Below, piece after piece: positions 62,464 to 63,642 of a DNA stretch of 63,642 nucleotides. The stretch spans positions 1 to 63,642 of the forward strand of contig CALQTN020000019.1 in the NCBI GenBank assembly GCA_943333505.2. Reading direction: 5' to 3'. The position numbers were made by a program, and so were the translations under genes. Position 1 is the first letter of the stretch. Every line of letters begins with the position of its first letter. A model generated the notes under the pieces. It saw nothing but the letters and a program-made list of their open reading frames with translations. It ran no database searches and had not been told where the DNA came from. The stretch is from Asaia bogorensis (GTDB taxonomy: Bacteria; Pseudomonadota; Alphaproteobacteria; Acetobacterales; Acetobacteraceae).

Positions 62464-63642
62464 TCAGGCGGCCTTGGACCGAGGCAAACCTTCGATCAAC
62501 GCTGCCAGCCGCGCCTTTTGGCCGGCATCGATGTCAAATTGAACGCGGAGCGCGTCAGCGCCCTCATGCAGGATGACCTTGGCTTGGTAGTGCGCGCCCT
62601 CGACCCGCAGTTGAATACGTCCGGAAACGGGTTGCGCCACACCGATGATCAGCGCGCCACCGCTGGAAATATTGCCAAGACGGGCAGATTGGGTCGTCCC
62701 GTCAGGGAGGGTCACTGTCACCGCCAAGTCAGTTTCCAGGCGCGGCTCGCCGCGCCGCTCGGTCTCGGTGCTGGAGGTTCGCACCGCACGGATGACGGCA
62801 CGCTTGAGGTCCAAAACGGCGATATTCAAGGTCGCGCTGTCGCCGCGCAATTCATCGGTATGACGCTTGGTTCCCAGCGCTTCGTTGCTGACCTCGGTGA
62901 TCCGGGCGGACACGCTTTGGGCGGCGAATGCAGTTTTGCTAACGCTCCGGGCAATTTCAGAGGTTGCTTGGCCCTGCTGTTCGACGGCGGCCGAAATTGT
63001 GGCGCTGATGACGTCGACATCGACAATCGCACGATCAATACGCTCAACCGCCGCCACAACACTGCCGGTGGCCACCATAATGGCATCGAGTGCGCGGGTA
63101 ATATCCTCGGTCGCATGCGCGGTCTGGCCGGCCAGACTTTTGACCTCACCGGCGACGACGGCGAAGCCACGCCCAGCCTCGCCGGCATGGGCCGCTTCAA
63201 TCGTTGCGTTCAGCGCCAGGAGATTGGTGCGCGAGGCAATTTCGCGGATCAAGCCTGCGACAGTCCCAATCAGCTGTGCCTGGGCACCAAGGTTGGCAAT
63301 CACACCTTGAGCATCCTGGGCGGCGACGACCGCGCGGCGGGTAATCGCGCCGGAATGGGTCACCTGTCGGGTGATTTCCCCCACTGAGGTGGTCAGTTCT
63401 TCGGCCGCTGCCGCCACGGTTTGCGCGGTTGCCAAGGCCTCACTGGCAGCGTCTGCGGCCGCTGCGGCCGATGCCGTGGTCCGCCCCGCCGACTGGGCCA
63501 TGACTTGGGCGGTATCGTCCATCTGCGCGGTCATGGTGCCGACCCTGGCCATCGCAATTGCCGATTCCTGTTCAATCGTATCGGCCATCGCAATCAGTTC
63601 TTCGCGCTTGTGCCGGTCGGCGGCGATCCCAGCCGCGGCGGC
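62464..63642 (-). CDS. Methyl-accepting chemotaxis protein with C-terminal PilZ domain, 3' part
   Basis: The frame is open to the right edge, so the N-terminal sensor and TM region are outside. The visible 392 residues begin with the end of a HAMP-like linker ([21 protein letters not shown]), then the signalling domain with the hairpin tip [38 protein letters not shown] (the highly conserved CheW/CheA-binding region) and the return helix. Residues about 280-385 are a PilZ domain ([21 protein letters not shown], then [11 protein letters not shown]), the c-di-GMP binding signature RxxxR...(D/N)xSxxG. The fusion links chemotaxis to c-di-GMP. The gene starts 68 bp before the aldolase gene on the same strand. 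Confidence 0.92.
   Translation of the reverse strand, partial: AAAAGIAADRHKREELIAMADTIEQESAIAMARVGTMTAQMDDTAQVMAQSAGRTTASAAAAADAASEALATAQTVAAAAEELTTSVGEITRQVTHSGAITRRAVVAAQDAQGVIANLGAQAQLIGTVAGLIREIASRTNLLALNATIEAAHAGEAGRGFAVVAGEVKSLAGQTAHATEDITRALDAIMVATGSVVAAVERIDRAIVDVDVISATISAAVEQQGQATSEIARSVSKTAFAAQSVSARITEVSNEALGTKRHTDELRGDSATLNIAVLDLKRAVIRAVRTSSTETERRGEPRLETDLAVTVTLPDGTTQSARLGNISSGGALIIGVAQPVSGRIQLRVEGAHYQAKVILHEGADALRVQFDIDAGQKARLAALIEGLPRSKAA

Overview
The window is GC-rich, densely coded bacterial DNA with short intergenic gaps and many 4-nt ATGA/GTGA start-stop overlaps. The gene set points to an alphaproteobacterium, most likely of the Rhodospirillales/Acetobacteraceae type: a polyhydroxyalkanoate (PHA) locus with PhaR, a Hint-domain secreted protein, RTX repeats, pimeloyl-CoA type acyl-CoA dehydrogenases, a Zur box of alphaproteobacterial form, and a Cfa/DUF1365/FAD/photolyase operon. 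This placement is inference from gene content; no rRNA or tRNA was seen to confirm it.

Layout. 1-1701: 3' part of an RTX-like surface or secreted protein. 2-6.2 kb: minus-strand acyl-CoA ligase plus two acyl-CoA dehydrogenases (pimA/C/D-like), for dicarboxylate or long-chain acyl-CoA breakdown. 6.3-9.8 kb: a peptidoglycan-binding/hydrolase-like protein, then a multicopper oxidase with a Met-rich Spy-like periplasmic partner. 9.9-15.4 kb: pyrophosphatase, nitronate monooxygenase, SDR, enoyl-CoA hydratase-like protein, cupin and release factor 3. 15.4-18.8 kb: peptide-type ABC uptake genes (SBP, DppB, DppC). 19-22.3 kb: a selenophosphate synthetase fused to an NADH-dehydrogenase-like flavoprotein, and a tartrate/D-malate dehydrogenase. 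22.3-23.2 kb: gene-poor and repeat-rich. 23.2-24.9 kb: Hint protein with an AT-rich 5' end. 25-29.5 kb: MetX-like hydrolase and the PHA genes (phaR, PhaE-like, PhaC-like, phaA). 29.7-31.8 kb: PEP-CTERM protein and a MarR-GNAT fusion. 31.8-45.2 kb: long minus-strand catabolic/uptake cluster (VOC protein, crotonase, SBP, DUF917, HyuA-type hydantoinase, two fused DppDF ATPases, permeases), ending in a decayed permease. 45.4-48 kb: UspA and a Zur-regulated ZnuCB-like zinc importer. 48-51 kb: two-component system, cytochrome b561 and PepSY protein. 51-55.3 kb: DUF445, LLM flavin oxidoreductase, small membrane protein, CHAD and SixA. 55.5-62.4 kb: a probable seven-gene light/DNA-damage operon (HpcH aldolase, PdeM, photolyase, FAD protein, DUF1365, Cfa, PPP-type phosphatase). 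62.5 kb to end: C-terminal part of a chemoreceptor with a PilZ domain.

The most striking non-coding content is two families of dispersed intergenic palindromes. One is a nested palindrome (five copies) with A/T-rich end hairpins and a central TTGCCGTTGGC stem, sitting 8-56 bp past stop codons. The other is a two-module repeat bounded by TAGA...TCTA (five clear copies and one diverged copy); its terminal TAG is exactly the stop codon of five different genes. I did not find a single obviously new multi-gene system. The best candidates for something undescribed are these stop-codon-donating repeats and a 34-codon, possibly leaderless membrane ORF sitting between a Zur box and znuC.
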